A DNA stretch of 26,668 nucleotides from JAFARZ01 sp036490795. GTDB lineage: Bacteria; Actinomycetota; Actinomycetes; Streptosporangiales; Streptosporangiaceae. Positions 25,962-26,668 of the stretch are shown here, in pieces. The first letter of the stretch is position 1; each line of letters begins with the position of its first letter. A program made the position numbers and the translations under genes. The stretch is from positions 1 to 26,668 of the forward strand of contig DASXDG010000379.1 in NCBI GenBank assembly GCA_036490795.1, given 5' to 3'. Under the pieces are notes generated by a model. That model ran no database searches, was not told the origin of the DNA, and saw nothing but the letters and a program-made list of their open reading frames with translations.

Positions 25962-26071
25962 GGAGTCTGATGTTAATTTAGTCTCGTTTCCAGCATGTTC
26001 CTGCACACCCAGGAAGATCCGGCTTGACCGGCCCGCGATCACGGAGAATCTCTGCCTAGTGGCCGTCTGTA

Positions 26072-26113
26072 CCGACAACTCTTCACTGACAGCTCTTTAC
26101 CGGCAGCTCTGTG
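26072..26113. repeat. Three imperfect 14-bp tandem units
   Basis: CCGACAACTCTTCA, CTGACAGCTCTTTA and CCGGCAGCTCTGTG follow one another without gaps in the intergenic region. The shared core is (C/T)(G)(A/G)CA(A/G)CTCT. No function is evident. Confidence 0.5.
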
Positions 26114-26570
26114 CCGGCCGACCCGCGCCGGCCGCGCCGTGCCGCCGGTTCGCTGGCGGCCCGAATTCCGGGCAGCCCTGTCGGCGCCAGATTTGCCCCG
26201 CTTTGTTCGCGTCGACGCGGGGTGCCGGTCTCGACAACGCTGACCGTTTTGGGCGCTTTGTCCGCGCGGCGCGCGGCGCGCGGTGCGCGGTGCGGCACCG
26301 GGCCGGTGACCGCACCGGGACAGCGATCGCGCGGGACCCGCCCGGGACGGGTGCCGGCGCGCTGCTTCATCGCAGCAATACCACTACCGCCTGGAGCAGC
26401 CGGCGCACAATATAGAGTGCCACCCGTCTCCTTATTTCTCCCGCTTGGTATCCGGAAATACGAGATCGCCCGATATTCTCGCATCGTACGCCGGATAACG
26501 CAGCAGGTCACCCGACCGCTATCACATCGTGATGCCGGTAAGGCCGGGGAATTACGCAGCGCGACAGCGC

Positions 26571-26668
26571 TTAGCTAATGCCGTGGCGGCGGAGGATGTC
26601 TTCCACGTCGCTGCCCATAGCATCGTCGTCCGAATTGTTATTTTTACCCTTGGCCGCCTTCGGCGCCT
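26571..26668 (-). CDS. C-terminal end of an unidentified protein (partial)
   Basis: A minus-strand frame enters from the right edge and ends at TAA (plus-strand 26571-26573). The 31 visible residues are a Lys/Ala-rich part, then NNNSDDDAM and GSDVEDILRRHGIS. An acidic linker followed by a short amphipathic helix at the extreme C-terminus looks like a real protein end rather than chance coding, but I do not recognise the family with confidence. It is on the same strand as the opp operon, upstream of it. Confidence 0.5.
   Translation of the reverse strand, partial: APKAAKGKNNNSDDDAMGSDVEDILRRHGIS

Larger units (their letters stand above)
25746..26570. other. Long gap without a convincing gene
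   Basis: 825 bases upstream of oppC. The part at 25780-26060 is visibly richer in A+T than the rest of the window and probably contains the opp promoter and 5' leader. The part at 26100-26350 is very GC-rich with runs such as GCGCGGCGCGCGG. Several open frames of 60-160 codons exist on both strands, but their products are Arg/Ala/Pro-rich without family resemblance, as expected by chance in such DNA. I see no tRNA, insertion sequence or toxin-antitoxin pair. Confidence 0.6.

Noticed and set aside
25878..26078. A 66-codon minus-strand frame upstream of oppC
   Set aside because: It overlaps the likely opp promoter, has no ribosome site and no resemblance to a known small protein.
25933..26511. 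Open frames on both strands in the gap upstream of oppC
   Set aside because: They overlap one another, have no good ribosome sites, and give Arg/Ala/Pro-rich products without recognisable domains.

Overview
The window is high-GC DNA from an actinomycete, with codons biased to G or C at the third position. The organism is inferred from three things: the order aceE / PucR regulator / fabD-fabH-acpP-fabF matches the arrangement known from Streptomyces and relatives; there is a complete Pup-proteasome locus; and several GTG or possibly leaderless starts occur. I cannot name the genus. A non-Streptomyces lineage such as a Streptosporangiales-like group is plausible, because the fatty-acid and proteasome loci, which lie far apart in Streptomyces, are neighbours here.

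Layout. 1-209 is the 3' end of aceE (pyruvate dehydrogenase E1). 210-668 has no gene but is full of structure: C-tracts, an 18-bp palindrome with a second partial copy, a GC-rich minisatellite, a perfect 24-bp inverted repeat and a second GC repeat. 669-7238 is a plus-strand type II fatty-acid-synthesis block: fasR-like regulator, fabD, fabH, acpP, fabF and an acyl-CoA carboxylase beta subunit. Together these make malonyl-CoA, load it on ACP and carry out initiation and elongation condensations. 7308-8486 encodes a predicted seven-bladed beta-propeller lectin.

8627-16396 is a minus-strand block, in transcription order: M50 site-2 protease with CBS domains, TrmI tRNA m1A58 methyltransferase, Mpa/ARC ATPase, Dop, Pup, PrcB and PrcA. 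Dop activates Pup (GGQ to GGE) and also removes it; Mpa unfolds pupylated proteins; PrcAB degrades them. The ligase PafA is not in the window. Divergent from this block is a RecB-like PD-(D/E)XK nuclease with four Fe-S-type cysteines and a Pro/Ala/Val tail. 17759-19548 is a DrrAB-type ABC exporter. 19568-25745 is a minus-strand peptide-import operon in the order oppC-oppA-oppB-oppD-oppF. 25746-26570 has no convincing gene and probably holds the opp promoter. 26571-26668 is the C-terminal end of an unidentified minus-strand gene.

The least ordinary items are: a FabD carrying a C-terminal domain that resembles a biotinyl/lipoyl carrier but lacks the attachment lysine motif; a Dop with a roughly 67-residue tail that begins at a 16-bp tandem repeat; a PrcA with a Ser/Gly/Ala-rich insertion; the alternating-blade lectin between the two housekeeping loci; and the dense palindromes after aceE. 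I saw no mobile element, CRISPR array, tRNA or rRNA.
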